A stretch of DNA of 64,000 bases from Falsiroseomonas tokyonensis (GTDB lineage: Bacteria > Pseudomonadota > Alphaproteobacteria > Acetobacterales > Acetobacteraceae). Shown piece after piece: positions 54,357 to 63,474 of the stretch. A program made the translations under genes and the position numbers. The notes below the pieces were generated by a model. The model did no database searches and had not been told where the DNA came from. It saw only the letters and a program-made list of their open reading frames with translations. The stretch covers positions 310,001 to 374,000 of the forward strand of contig NZ_JAFNJS010000004.1 in the NCBI RefSeq assembly GCF_019024325.1, read 5' to 3'. How positions within the stretch are numbered: position 1 is the stretch's first letter; each line of letters starts with the position of its first letter.

Positions 54357-54370
54357 TTGACCCAGATCAA
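54357..54370 (+). promoter_or_regulatory. FNR/FixK-type box upstream of hemN
   Basis: TTGAC-CCAG-ATCAA, one mismatch from the FNR consensus TTGAT-N4-ATCAA. It lies 64 bp upstream of the hemN start, suited to activation under low oxygen. Confidence 0.75.
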
Positions 54371-54433
54371 GGCGTCGCCACAACGAGAAACCTAGCCTTC
54401 CCGCGCGGCGATATCGCCCGCAGGGATGTCTTG

Positions 54434-55774
54434 ATGTTGATCACCACCCCGCGCGCCCTGGATTCCACGCGTCTCGCCCTCGCGGAGCGGTCTGTGCCGC
54501 GCTACACCTCCTACCCCACCGCCCCGCATTTCCATGCGGGCATCGGTGGCCGCGACTATGCCGGCTGGCTAGCCGCACTGGCGCCGGAGGCAACGCTCTC
54601 GCTCTATCTGCATGTGCCCTATTGTGCGTCGATGTGCGCCTATTGCGGCTGCCACACCAAGGTCACGCGGCAGCAGGCGCCGATCGAGGCCTACGTCGAA
54701 TCGCTGATCGCGGAAATCCACCTGCTGGCAGCCGCCACGCCGGCACGGCGCGTGACGCATCTGCATTGGGGCGGCGGCACGCCGAGCATGCTGGGCGAGG
54801 CCGGGCTGGAACGCGTGATGGCCGCCATCGCCTGGCACTTCGATCTCTCCGCGCTCGCAGAACATGCCATCGAGTTGGATCCGCGCAGCCTGACTCGCAA
54901 CCTGGCGAAGACGCTGGCGCGTCTGGGCGTGACGCGGGCCAGCCTCGGCGTGCAGGATTTCAACGCGGAGGTGCAGCGCGCCATCGGCCGCGTGCAGCCC
55001 TTCGAGCTGGTGCAGGCCAGCGTGCAGTTCCTGCGCGAATCCGGCATCGCCGCGATCAACTTCGACCTGATCCACGGCCTGCCGCTGCAGGGCGTGGAAG
55101 GCCTTTCGCACAGCATCCATCTCGCGCATTCCCTGGCGCCGGATCGCATCGCGCTCTTCGGCTATGCGCATGTGCCCTGGATGAAGAAGCACCAGCGGCT
55201 GATCGACACGGCGCTGCTGCCGGGCGTGCCGGAGCGCTTGGAACAGGCCCGCATGGCGCGCGCGCTGCTCGGCGAACTCGGCTATGCCGCCATCGGGCTC
55301 GATCACTTCGTGCGGCCCGAGGACCCCATGGCGCAGGCCGCCCGCGCCGGAACGCTGCGGCGCAATTTCCAGGGCTATACCACCGATGTCGCGGATGCGC
55401 TGGCGGGCCTCGGCGCCTCTTCCATCGGCCGCCTGCCGCAGGGTTTTGGGCAGAACGAGCCGGAGATCGGCGCCTGGCGCCGCCGCATCGCCGCGGGCCA
55501 CCTGCCCATCGCCCGCGGCCTGGCGCTGACCGAGGACGACCAGGCGCGCGGCGCGGTGATCGAGCGGCTGATGTGCGACTTCTCCGTCCGCCCGCCGCCC
55601 GCGCTGCTGGCCAGCGCCTGGGACGAGCTGTGCGCGCTGCGCGAGGCCGGCATTCTGACGCTGGAGGATGGCGTGGTGGCCATGACGGCGGAAGGCGCGC
55701 CCTTCCTCCGCTTGGCGGCCGCCGCCTTCGACGCGCATCTGGCGCGCGCCGGGCGGCATTCCACCGCGGTGTAG
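54434..55774 (+). CDS. hemN: Oxygen-independent coproporphyrinogen III dehydrogenase
   Basis: 446 residues. The radical-SAM cluster motif is YLHVPYCASMCAYCGCHTK (CxxxCxxC plus the extra Cys of HemN). The N-terminal VPRYTSYPTAPHF and the GGGTPSML loop are HemN-specific, distinguishing it from HemW/HutW. It converts coproporphyrinogen III to protoporphyrinogen IX without oxygen. An FNR-type box 64 bp upstream indicates low-oxygen induction. The ATG at 54434 is preferred over the adjacent TTG. Confidence 0.95.
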   Translation: MLITTPRALDSTRLALAERSVPRYTSYPTAPHFHAGIGGRDYAGWLAALAPEATLSLYLHVPYCASMCAYCGCHTKVTRQQAPIEAYVESLIAEIHLLAAATPARRVTHLHWGGGTPSMLGEAGLERVMAAIAWHFDLSALAEHAIELDPRSLTRNLAKTLARLGVTRASLGVQDFNAEVQRAIGRVQPFELVQASVQFLRESGIAAINFDLIHGLPLQGVEGLSHSIHLAHSLAPDRIALFGYAHVPWMKKHQRLIDTALLPGVPERLEQARMARALLGELGYAAIGLDHFVRPEDPMAQAARAGTLRRNFQGYTTDVADALAGLGASSIGRLPQGFGQNEPEIGAWRRRIAAGHLPIARGLALTEDDQARGAVIERLMCDFSVRPPPALLASAWDELCALREAGILTLEDGVVAMTAEGAPFLRLAAAAFDAHLARAGRHSTAV

Positions 55775-55776
55775 CG

Positions 55777-56346
55777 CTACGCCGCGAAAGCGCGGTCCAG
55801 CTTCTCCAGCATCGCCGCCTCGGCCGGCGAAATCCGCGCGCCGAGGCCGAGGAAGCCGCCCGCCGCCTGCGCCACGGCGCGTGCGCGGTCCAGCAGCCCG
55901 GCCTTCAGCGCCTGACGCGCGGCGTCCTCCATGCCGGCGCTGCTGGCGCGGATGTAGTCCGTCCACGTCTCCAGCAGCGAGGCCGGCGGCGGGCTGGCGA
56001 GCCAGGCGGTGAGCGAGCGATAGGCCGGGCTGTCGCGGCCGATGCCGGATTCCGCCGCGGCCGCAAGCAGCGCCTCCCGCTCCTTAGTATCCAGCGTGCC
56101 ATCGGCCCAACCCACCATCACCAGCGGCACCAGCGACAGCGCGGCCAGCGTCGAAGCCTCCAGCCCCTGCCCGGCCAGGCGGTCCAGCAGCACCGTGTCC
56201 GTGATGCCGGAGGCCGCCTGCAGCGCCTCCCGCCGCGATGCGGCGGCGGCTGCCTCGCGCTGGCGCTGGCGCCAGGCTTCCGTCTCACGTGCGAAGAAGG
56301 CTTCCTCCAGCGCGCGGCGTCGGTCGTCGAGGAATTCCTGGCTCAT
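55777..56346 (-). CDS. TerB-like tellurite-resistance-domain protein
   Basis: 189 residues, all helical. An N-terminal coiled-coil stretch (DDRRRALEEAFFARETEAWRQRQ) precedes a TerB-type acidic helical bundle with VGWADGTLDTKEREALLAAA. It may bind metals through the acidic loop. The gene converges with hemN, 3 bp apart. The function is not known beyond the domain. Confidence 0.7.
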   Translation of the reverse strand: MSQEFLDDRRRALEEAFFARETEAWRQRQREAAAAASRREALQAASGITDTVLLDRLAGQGLEASTLAALSLVPLVMVGWADGTLDTKEREALLAAAAESGIGRDSPAYRSLTAWLASPPPASLLETWTDYIRASSAGMEDAARQALKAGLLDRARAVAQAAGGFLGLGARISPAEAAMLEKLDRAFAA

Positions 56347-56406
56347 GGAGTCGCTCCCTCATGCAAGCGCGCGCAGCCTAGCGCGGCGCGCGGATCGCTT
56401 CACGCG

Positions 56407-57552
56407 TCATTCGCGTTGCAGAACATGTCCCACGGCCACGGCGCCGAGGCCGATCATATGCGCCATCGCCGTGCGCGCCCCAGGCTGCTGGCGGCCCTCC
56501 GCCTCCCCGCGCAATTGCCGCACGATCTCCGCCACCTGGCCGATGCCGGTGGGGCCGATCGGATGGCCCATGCCGATCAGCCCGCCGGAGGGATTGACCG
56601 CGCAGCGCCCGCCGATCTCCCAGGCGCCATCGCGCAGCCGCGCCGCGCCTTCGCCGGGCGGGCAGAGGCCGAGCGCCTCGGCATAGACGATCTCCTCGAT
56701 GCTGAAGGCGTCGTGCAGCTCGACGATATCCAGCGCCGCCGCGTCGATCCCAGCCTGGCGCAGCGTCTCCAGCCCCGATTGCCGCACCATCTCCACCATG
56801 CCGAAATCGCCGGGCGCGACATCGGCCTCGCTGCTGGCGGTGGAGGCCAGCACGCGGATGGCGCGGCGCTGATCCAGGCCGAGCCGCGCGATGGCCGCGT
56901 CGCTGGCCACGATGACGGCGGCCGCCCCCTCGCCGCGCGGGCAGCATTGCAGCGCGGTGAGGTCGCCGGCGACGGGGGCGGAGGCCAGCACCTGTTCCAG
57001 CGTCCGCGGCTTGCGGAATTGCGCAAAGGGGTTGCGCGCGGCATTGCCGTGGTTCTTCACCGCGACGCGCGCCATGTCCTGCGGCGTCAGCCCATGCCGA
57101 TCGCGCCACAGCCGCGCCAGCAGAGCGAATTCCACCAGCGGGCTGTGATCGGTGGTCGAAAGCCGCGGCAGCCCGTCCTTGTCCACCGCGCGATGCGAGC
57201 TTCCGTGCTTGTCCACGCCCAGCGCCAGCACGATGTCGCGCTGCCCGCTGCCCACCAGCAGGCAGGCCATGCGGAAGGCGGAGGAGCCGGAGGCGGAGGC
57301 ATTCTCCACCTGCATCACCTCCAGCCCCGTGCCGCCCATATGCCGCAGCATGACGCGCCCTGCGGCCATGCCGAGGCCGGCGGTGCCGATCATGGCCGCC
57401 TGGATCTGCGGCCAGCCGAGGCCCGCATCCGCCAGCGCCGCACGCAGCGCCGTCAGACCGAGGGTGACATAAGGCGTGTCGCTGGCGAATTGGTAGCGAT
57501 GCATGCCGATGCCGATGACGCGCACCGGGCGCAGGTCGCGCATCGTGCTCAT
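56407..57552 (-). CDS. Thiolase-like protein (SCP-x/Ltp type) lacking the catalytic cysteine
   Basis: 381 residues with a thiolase fold: VGSGQRDIVLALGVDK, HDAFSIEEIVYAEALGL and NPSGGLIGMGHPIGPTGIGQ. At the nucleophile position, where thiolases have ENxCxxG, it reads ENASASGSSAF, so Cys is replaced by Ser. It is translationally coupled (ATGA) to a DUF35 protein upstream. Thiolase-like Ltp2 proteins that lack this Cys work with DUF35 partners as retro-aldolases on acyl-CoA; the same is possible here but unproven. Confidence 0.85.
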   Translation of the reverse strand: MSTMRDLRPVRVIGIGMHRYQFASDTPYVTLGLTALRAALADAGLGWPQIQAAMIGTAGLGMAAGRVMLRHMGGTGLEVMQVENASASGSSAFRMACLLVGSGQRDIVLALGVDKHGSSHRAVDKDGLPRLSTTDHSPLVEFALLARLWRDRHGLTPQDMARVAVKNHGNAARNPFAQFRKPRTLEQVLASAPVAGDLTALQCCPRGEGAAAVIVASDAAIARLGLDQRRAIRVLASTASSEADVAPGDFGMVEMVRQSGLETLRQAGIDAAALDIVELHDAFSIEEIVYAEALGLCPPGEGAARLRDGAWEIGGRCAVNPSGGLIGMGHPIGPTGIGQVAEIVRQLRGEAEGRQQPGARTAMAHMIGLGAVAVGHVLQRE

Positions 57553-57911
57553 GCCAGGGCCTGGAAGCGGCAATCCAGCGCGCCGTCCTGCTCCACCAGC
57601 ACCGCCCGCATCCGCGTGCCCGGCGGCGGTTCCGCCGTGCCCACCAGCACGCCATCCACCACCAGCCCCGCATCCAGCTGCAGCCGCGCCACCACCAGCG
57701 GCGGCACCACGCCAGGCAGCACCGGCTGGTGCAGCGTGATGCAGGCGAGCAGCGCGGCCTTGCCGTCCAGCTCCACCTCCTCCTGCCCCGGCGCGGCATG
57801 GGGCGAGCGCGGGAAGGTCAGCGCGCCCGTGGCGGGATCGCGCAGTGCCAGCAGCACGGCGCCCTTCCCGTCCTCGGCGGGCGCATAAAGGCGCGGTTCG
57901 CGCAGCTCCAT
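57549..57911 (-). CDS. DUF35 / OB-fold protein, partner of the thiolase-like protein
   Basis: 120 residues. It contains the OB-fold of DUF35 (LTFPRSPHAAPGQEEVELDGKAALLACITLHQPVLPG and VVARLQLDAGLVVDGVLVG). The usual N-terminal zinc ribbon with paired CxxC motifs is missing: only two cysteines remain, neither paired. It overlaps the thiolase-like gene by 4 bp, the standard arrangement for the heteromeric complex. Confidence 0.8.
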   Translation of the reverse strand: MELREPRLYAPAEDGKGAVLLALRDPATGALTFPRSPHAAPGQEEVELDGKAALLACITLHQPVLPGVVPPLVVARLQLDAGLVVDGVLVGTAEPPPGTRMRAVLVEQDGALDCRFQALA

Positions 57912-58005
57912 CTCGTTCCTCTCCCCCTCGCGGCAGGATAGCCGCCCCTTGACCGCGCCGGATACTGGTCGGATCGTGGCCCAGGCCGCGAGGAATACAC
58001 CTGCC

Positions 58006-58770
58006 ATGCCGGATGGGACGCCCCGCTTCAACGGCCGCATCGGCCTGGTCACCGGCGCCGCCTCGGGCCTTGGCCGCGATGCTGCGGTGGCGCTGGCGGC
58101 GGAGGGCGCGCGGCTGGTGTTGTTCGATTGCGATGCGGCCGGGCTGGCGGAAACCGCTGCGCGCTGCGCGGGCGCGGTGGCCATCACCGGCGATGTCACC
58201 CGCGCCGCCGACCTGGATCGCGCCGCCGCCGCGCTGGATGCGCTGGGGCCTGCCACGCTGCTGGTGACCGCCGCCGGCATGCTGGGCCCGACGCGGCCGC
58301 TGCCGGAGGTGACGGAGGCGGAATTCGACCAGGTGCTTGGCGTGAATGTGAAGGGCACCTGGATGGCGCTGAAGGCCGTGCTGCCGCGCATGGCGGCCGC
58401 CGGTGGCGGCGCGGTGGTGACCATCGCCTCCGGCTCCGGCATCGTCGGCAATGCGGTCTTCCCGACCTATTCCGTCAGCAAGGGCGCGGTGGTGCTGATG
58501 ACGCGCAGCGTCGCCGTGGGCCATGCCATGCAGGGCATCCGCGCCAATACCGTCTGCCCCGGCCAGATCGAGACGCCGATGCTGCGCGGCGTCTTTGCGC
58601 AACTCGGCGACCGCGCCGCCGAGGTCGAGGCGATGTTCCGCGCCAAGAATCCGTCCGCGCGCTTCGGCGAGGTGCAGGAGGTGACGGCGGCGATCCTGTT
58701 CCTGCTGAGCGACGCCGCCAGCTACATCAATGGCGCCGCCTTGCCGATCGATGGCGGCAGGCTGGCATGA
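58006..58770 (+). CDS. SDR-family oxidoreductase
   Basis: 254 residues, classical short-chain dehydrogenase. The cofactor motif is TGAASGLG (residues about 16-23), with NVKGTW in the middle, active-site YSVSK (Tyr and Lys) and catalytic Ser in IASGSG, then the CPGQIETPM segment. Asp in the LVLFDCD position suggests NAD rather than NADP. It is divergent from the DUF35/thiolase pair. The likely substrate is a 3-hydroxyacyl or alcohol group. Confidence 0.92.
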   Translation: MPDGTPRFNGRIGLVTGAASGLGRDAAVALAAEGARLVLFDCDAAGLAETAARCAGAVAITGDVTRAADLDRAAAALDALGPATLLVTAAGMLGPTRPLPEVTEAEFDQVLGVNVKGTWMALKAVLPRMAAAGGGAVVTIASGSGIVGNAVFPTYSVSKGAVVLMTRSVAVGHAMQGIRANTVCPGQIETPMLRGVFAQLGDRAAEVEAMFRAKNPSARFGEVQEVTAAILFLLSDAASYINGAALPIDGGRLA

Positions 58771-58783
58771 GGAAACGCATCGC

Positions 58784-59608
58784 ATGGATATGAGCGTGAA
58801 ATGGCCGAACGGCGCGCGCTGCGCCGTGGCGCTGACCTTCGACTTCGATGCGGAAACGCTCTGGCTCTCGCGCGACCCGTCCAATGCGCGCCGGCCCGGC
58901 ACGCTCAGCCAGGGCCAGTACGGCGCCAAGGTCGGCGTGCCCAAGATCCTGGAGACGCTGGAGGAGGCCGGCGTGAAGGGCACCTTCTTCATCCCCGGCT
59001 GGACGGTGGAGCACCACACCGACCGCGCCGAGATGATCCTGAAGGGCGGCCACGAGATTGGCCACCACTCCTATTCCCATGCCTGGCCCGATCCGGATGC
59101 GCCGGAGAAGGACATCGAGGAAATGGAGAAGGGCCTCGAAAGCCTGAAGCGCGTGCTCGGCGTGGTGCCGAAGGGCTATCGCTCCCCGGCCGGGGAAACG
59201 ACGGATGAGCTGGTGCGCCAGCTCGACCGGCACGGCTTCCTCTACGACAGCTCGATGATGGGCGATGTGAATCCCTATCGCCTGCCGCATCCCGATGGCG
59301 GCCGCGAATTGGTGGAGCTGCCCTATCACTGGAGCCTGGATGACGCGCCCTTCGTGTTGTTCAGCGTGAAGACCCCGCGCCCGATCATGACCAACAGCCA
59401 TATTCGCGAGGTCTGGCAGGAGGAGTTCCGGGAAATCCATCGCTGGGGCGGCTTCTACAACCTGGTGATGCACCCGCAGCTTTCCGGCCGCCCGAGCCGC
59501 ATCGCCCTGCTGCGGGAAATGATCGCCTTCATGCGCGGCTTCGAAGGCGTATGGTTTGCCACCTGCACCGAGATCGCCGAGGCCTGGGCCGCCCAGGAAG
59601 CACGCTGA
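58784..59608 (+). CDS. Polysaccharide deacetylase family protein
   Basis: 274 residues. NodB-fold motifs are TFDFDAET (catalytic and metal Asp), HEIGHHSYSH (zinc histidines) and RSPAGE. The spacing resembles the cytosolic PuuE/HpPgdA-like group, which deacetylates peptidoglycan or opens allantoin-like amides. There is no signal peptide. The ATG at 58784 is preceded by GAGGAAA. It runs 13 bp after the SDR gene and 11 bp before the binding protein, forming one operon. Confidence 0.88.
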   Translation: MDMSVKWPNGARCAVALTFDFDAETLWLSRDPSNARRPGTLSQGQYGAKVGVPKILETLEEAGVKGTFFIPGWTVEHHTDRAEMILKGGHEIGHHSYSHAWPDPDAPEKDIEEMEKGLESLKRVLGVVPKGYRSPAGETTDELVRQLDRHGFLYDSSMMGDVNPYRLPHPDGGRELVELPYHWSLDDAPFVLFSVKTPRPIMTNSHIREVWQEEFREIHRWGGFYNLVMHPQLSGRPSRIALLREMIAFMRGFEGVWFATCTEIAEAWAAQEAR

Positions 59609-59619
59609 GGAGAACGACC

Positions 59620-61212
59620 ATGCAGATCACCCGCCGACAGGCGCTGGCCGGCGCCGGCATCACCATCCTCGGCAGCGGCGCACGCGCCCAGGCGCAGGCC
59701 GCGCCCTTCCGCTTCATCGTCAATGTCGGGCTGCAGAACCTGGACCCGATCTCCAGCCCCAGCTTCGTCACGCGCAATTTCGCCTATCTGGTCTTCGATA
59801 CGCTGGTCTCCATGGACAGTCGCGGCGACTACAAGCCGCAGATGCTGGCCGGCTGGGAGATCAGCGCCGACAAGCTGACCTGGAATTTCGCCCTGCGCCC
59901 CGGCCTCGCCTTCCATGATGGCAGCCCGGTGACGGCGGAGGATTGCGTCGCCTCCCTGAAGCGCTGGGGCGGCCGCGATTCCATCGGCCGCCGCCTGATG
60001 GCCTCGACCGAAAGCCTGACGGCCACCGATGCCCGCCACTTCACGCTGAAACTGTCGAAACCTTTCGGTGGCGTGCTGGAGGCACTGGGCAAACCTTCGG
60101 TGCATGTGCCCTTCATCATGCCCGCGCGCATCGCCAATGCCACGCCGCCGGCGCAGCAGGTGCAGGAGATCATGGGCTCCGGCCCCTTCATCTTCCAACG
60201 CACCGGCTGGATTCCGGGCGAGCGTGCCAGCTTCACCCGCAACGCGCGCTACGTGCCCCGCGATGAGCCCGCGGATGGCCTCTCCGGCGGCAAGATCGCC
60301 AAGCTGGACAGGGTCGAAATGGCGACCATGTCCGACCCCGGCCTGCGCGTCGCCGCGCTGCAGACGGGCGAGGTGGACTATCTGGAATACGCGCCCGTCG
60401 ACTACCTGCCGCGGCTGCGCACCAACCGCCAGATGGCCATCGCCCAGGCCGGCGGCCAGGCGACGCTGATGTATTGCGCCAGCCTCAACCACTACCTGCC
60501 GCCCTTCGACAATGTGCTGATGCGCCGCGCCGTGCAGCAGGCGCTGGACCGGACGGAAGTTCTGGCCGGCGCCGGCTTCGGCGAAGGCCTCGGCCAGCCG
60601 GATTGCGCCAGCCTCTTCATGTGCGGCGCGCCCTATTCCAGCACGCTGGGCAGCGACATCATCCAGAACCCCAGCCTGGACCGCGCCCGCGCGCTGCTGC
60701 AGCAGGCCGGCTACAACAATGAACGCGTGGTGCTGCTGCATCCGGCGGACAGCCCGCTGCTGAACCCCTATGGCCTGGTGATGATCGACCGGCTGAAGCG
60801 CGCCGGCTTCAACCTGGATGTGCAGGCCAGCGACTGGGCCTCCATCGCGCAGCGCTGGGTGCAGCGCCAGCCGCTGGACCAGGGCGGCTGGAACATCGTG
60901 CCGGTGGTCTATACCGGCTTCGACCTGGCCAATCCGCTGTCCAACATGGGCGTCGGCTTCAACTGCACGGACAACCAGCCCTGGGGCTATTGCGTCGAGG
61001 AGATGTCCCCGGTGCTGCAGGCCTTCGAGGCGGAGAGCGACCCGGCCAGGCGCCGCGACTTTGCCGCGCAGCTGCAGAAGATCTCCTTCGAGAACGCCAC
61101 CTTCCCCATCGCTGGCCAGTTCCGCAGCCCCGCGGTCTGGCGCAGCGAATTGCGCGGCGTGATCGATTTCGGCTTCCCGGTGATCTGGAACATCGAGAAG
61201 CCGGCGCGCTGA
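59620..61212 (+). CDS. ABC transporter substrate-binding protein, family 5 (second copy)
   Basis: 530 residues with signal sequence MQITRRQALAGAGITILGSGARA, carrying a Tat-like TRRQ motif. Family-5 features are RPGLAFHDGSPVTAEDCVASLKRW and VRRAVQQALDRT-like segments near residues 300-315. It is co-transcribed with the deacetylase and SDR genes. No permease or ATPase follows, so it either uses a shared transporter or is an orphan. It is distinct from the binding protein at 13053. Confidence 0.9.
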   Translation: MQITRRQALAGAGITILGSGARAQAQAAPFRFIVNVGLQNLDPISSPSFVTRNFAYLVFDTLVSMDSRGDYKPQMLAGWEISADKLTWNFALRPGLAFHDGSPVTAEDCVASLKRWGGRDSIGRRLMASTESLTATDARHFTLKLSKPFGGVLEALGKPSVHVPFIMPARIANATPPAQQVQEIMGSGPFIFQRTGWIPGERASFTRNARYVPRDEPADGLSGGKIAKLDRVEMATMSDPGLRVAALQTGEVDYLEYAPVDYLPRLRTNRQMAIAQAGGQATLMYCASLNHYLPPFDNVLMRRAVQQALDRTEVLAGAGFGEGLGQPDCASLFMCGAPYSSTLGSDIIQNPSLDRARALLQQAGYNNERVVLLHPADSPLLNPYGLVMIDRLKRAGFNLDVQASDWASIAQRWVQRQPLDQGGWNIVPVVYTGFDLANPLSNMGVGFNCTDNQPWGYCVEEMSPVLQAFEAESDPARRRDFAAQLQKISFENATFPIAGQFRSPAVWRSELRGVIDFGFPVIWNIEKPAR

Positions 61213-61224
61213 TCGCGCCCGGCG

Positions 61225-63474
61225 ATGCGCCGCTTCCTGCTGCTGTCCTGGGTGGCGGCGGGTCTCGCGGCCGGGGTGGTGCTGCATCTGGCGGGCTGGC
61301 CGCTGCAGGCAGGCTGGGCCTTCACCGCCGCCGCGCTGCCGGTTGCGCTGCATGTCGGGCTCGGGCTGCTGCGGGCGCTGGCGGGCGGGCGGATGGGCGT
61401 GGATGTGGTGGCGCTCGCCGCCATCCTCGGCGCGCTGGCGCTGGGCCAGGCCGCCACCGCCGCCGTCGTCGCGCTGATGGTGGCGGGTGGGGAGGCGCTG
61501 GAAGCCTGGGCGGAAGGCCGCGCCACCGCGGCACTCACCAGCCTGATGGCCCGCGCGCCGCGCCTCGCCCTGCGCCAGACCGATGCGGGACTGGAGGAGA
61601 TACCGGTCGCGGACATCTGCCCCGGCGACCTGCTGCTGGTCCGCCCCGGCGCCACCATCCCCGCCGATGGCGTGCTGGAGGAAGCGGGCGCCACGCTGGA
61701 TGACAGCGCGCTGACCGGCGAATCCCTGCCGGTGGCGCTGGTGCAAGGCGCCGCCCTGCGCAGCGGCGCGGTGAATGCGGGCGGCGCCTTCCGCATGCGC
61801 GCCCGCCGGGAGGCCGCCGCCAGCACCTATGCCGCCATCCTGCGCCTGACGGCGGCGGCGGCCGAGGCCCGCGCGCCACTGGTGCGGCTGGCCGATCGCT
61901 GGGCGCTGGGCTTCACCCTGGCCACCGCGCTGGTGGCGGGCGGCGCCTGGGCCTTCAGCGGGGATGCGCTGCGCGCGCTGGCGGTGCTGGTCGTCGCCAC
62001 CCCCTGCCCGCTGATCCTGGCCGCGCCGGTGGCGCTGATGGCCGGCATCGGCCGCGCCGCGCGGCGCGGCATCGTGGTGAAGGGCGGTGGCGCGCTGGAA
62101 CGCCTGGCCCGGGTGCAGACCGTGATCTTCGACAAGACCGGCACGCTGACCCCCGGCCGGCCGCGGCTGGTGGCGCTGGATGCGGAGCCCGCGCTGGGGC
62201 GGGACGGCGCGCTGCGGCTGGGCGCGGCGCTGGCGCAGGGCTCCTCCCACCCCGTCTCCACCGCCCTGGTCGCCGCCGCCGCCGCGCGCGGCCTGGCGCT
62301 GCCGGTGCCCGATGCGGTGGAGGAGATCGCCGGCGGCGGCCTGCGCGGCGTGGTGGAGGAGCAGGCGCTGCTGCTCGGCGCGGAGGGCTTCCTGCTGGCG
62401 GAGGGGCTGGAGCCCCGCCCCGGCTTCGGCATCGCCGCCCAGGTGGCCGCTGCCGCCGGCTCGGTCGCCTGGCTGGCGCTGGATGGGCGCGTGGTGGCGG
62501 CTTTCGTCATGGCCGATGCGCTACGCCAGGACGCGCCGCGCGCCATCCGCCGGCTCCGCGCGCTCGGCATCAGCCGCATCCTGCTGCTGAGCGGCGACCG
62601 CGCCGCCGCCGTCGCGCCGGTCGGCCGCGCGCTGCGGCTGGATGCGGTGCTGGCGGAACAGGCGCCGGCGGCGAAGCTGGAAGCGGTGCGGCGGGAAGCC
62701 GCGGCCGCCCCCACCGCCATGGTGGGCGATGGCGTGAATGATGCGCCGGCGCTGGCCGCCGCCGATGTCGGCATCGCCATGGGGGCGGCCGGCACGGCGG
62801 CGGCGGCCGAGGCCGGCGATGTGGTGCTGCTGGTCGACCGGGTGGACCGGGTGGCGGAGGCAGTGGCCATCGCCCGCCGGTCCCGCGCCATCGCGCTGCG
62901 CGCCATCTGGCTCGGCATGGGCCTGTCCGGCGTGGCGATGGGCTTCGCCGCCGCTGGCCTGCTGCCGCCGCTGGCGGGCGCGCTGGTGCAGGAAGGCATC
63001 GATGTCGCCGCCATCCTGCTGGCGCTGACCGCGCTGCGCCCCGGCCGGCAGGATGCGGCGCCGGAGGCCCTGTCCGATGCCGCCGGCTTGGCGGCGCGGC
63101 AGGAGGAGCATGCCGGGCTGCGCGACCTGGCCGATGCGCTGGGCGCCGCCGCCGCCGCGCCGCGGCTGGAAACCCTGCCCGCGCTGGAGGCCCGGCTGCG
63201 GGCGGAGATGCTGCCGCACCAGCGCGCCGAGGAGCGCAGCCTGTACCCCGAAGCCGCGCGGCGCCTGGGCGGGGCGGACCCGATGGCGCCGCTGATCCGC
63301 ATGCATGCGGAGCTCGAAACCCTGGCGGAGCGCCTTGGGACCCTGCTGCGCCTGGCGGAGGACGGTACGGTGACGGAAGCCGAGCTGCGACGCACCCTTT
63401 TCGCGCTGGAGGCGCTGCTGCGGATGCACCTGGTGGTCGAGGAGGAGATGCTGGCCAATCTGGACGGCGCATGA
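61225..63474 (+). CDS. P1B-type heavy-metal ATPase with C-terminal hemerythrin-like domain
   Basis: 749 residues. Pump motifs are ALTGES in the actuator, the CPC metal site in ATPCPLILAA (about 260), phosphorylation DKTGT (about 302), SSHPVS in the nucleotide domain and GDGVNDAPAL (about 501). No N-terminal HMA metal-binding domain is present. Residues about 625-745 form a hemerythrin-like four-helix bundle with histidines and acidic residues in EEHAGLRDL, HQRAEERSLYP, RMHAELETLA and RMHLVVEEEML. It likely exports a soft metal such as Cu, Zn or Cd, possibly gated by iron or oxygen state. The stop overlaps the next start. Confidence 0.85.
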   Translation: MRRFLLLSWVAAGLAAGVVLHLAGWPLQAGWAFTAAALPVALHVGLGLLRALAGGRMGVDVVALAAILGALALGQAATAAVVALMVAGGEALEAWAEGRATAALTSLMARAPRLALRQTDAGLEEIPVADICPGDLLLVRPGATIPADGVLEEAGATLDDSALTGESLPVALVQGAALRSGAVNAGGAFRMRARREAAASTYAAILRLTAAAAEARAPLVRLADRWALGFTLATALVAGGAWAFSGDALRALAVLVVATPCPLILAAPVALMAGIGRAARRGIVVKGGGALERLARVQTVIFDKTGTLTPGRPRLVALDAEPALGRDGALRLGAALAQGSSHPVSTALVAAAAARGLALPVPDAVEEIAGGGLRGVVEEQALLLGAEGFLLAEGLEPRPGFGIAAQVAAAAGSVAWLALDGRVVAAFVMADALRQDAPRAIRRLRALGISRILLLSGDRAAAVAPVGRALRLDAVLAEQAPAAKLEAVRREAAAAPTAMVGDGVNDAPALAAADVGIAMGAAGTAAAAEAGDVVLLVDRVDRVAEAVAIARRSRAIALRAIWLGMGLSGVAMGFAAAGLLPPLAGALVQEGIDVAAILLALTALRPGRQDAAPEALSDAAGLAARQEEHAGLRDLADALGAAAAAPRLETLPALEARLRAEMLPHQRAEERSLYPEAARRLGGADPMAPLIRMHAELETLAERLGTLLRLAEDGTVTEAELRRTLFALEALLRMHLVVEEEMLANLDGA

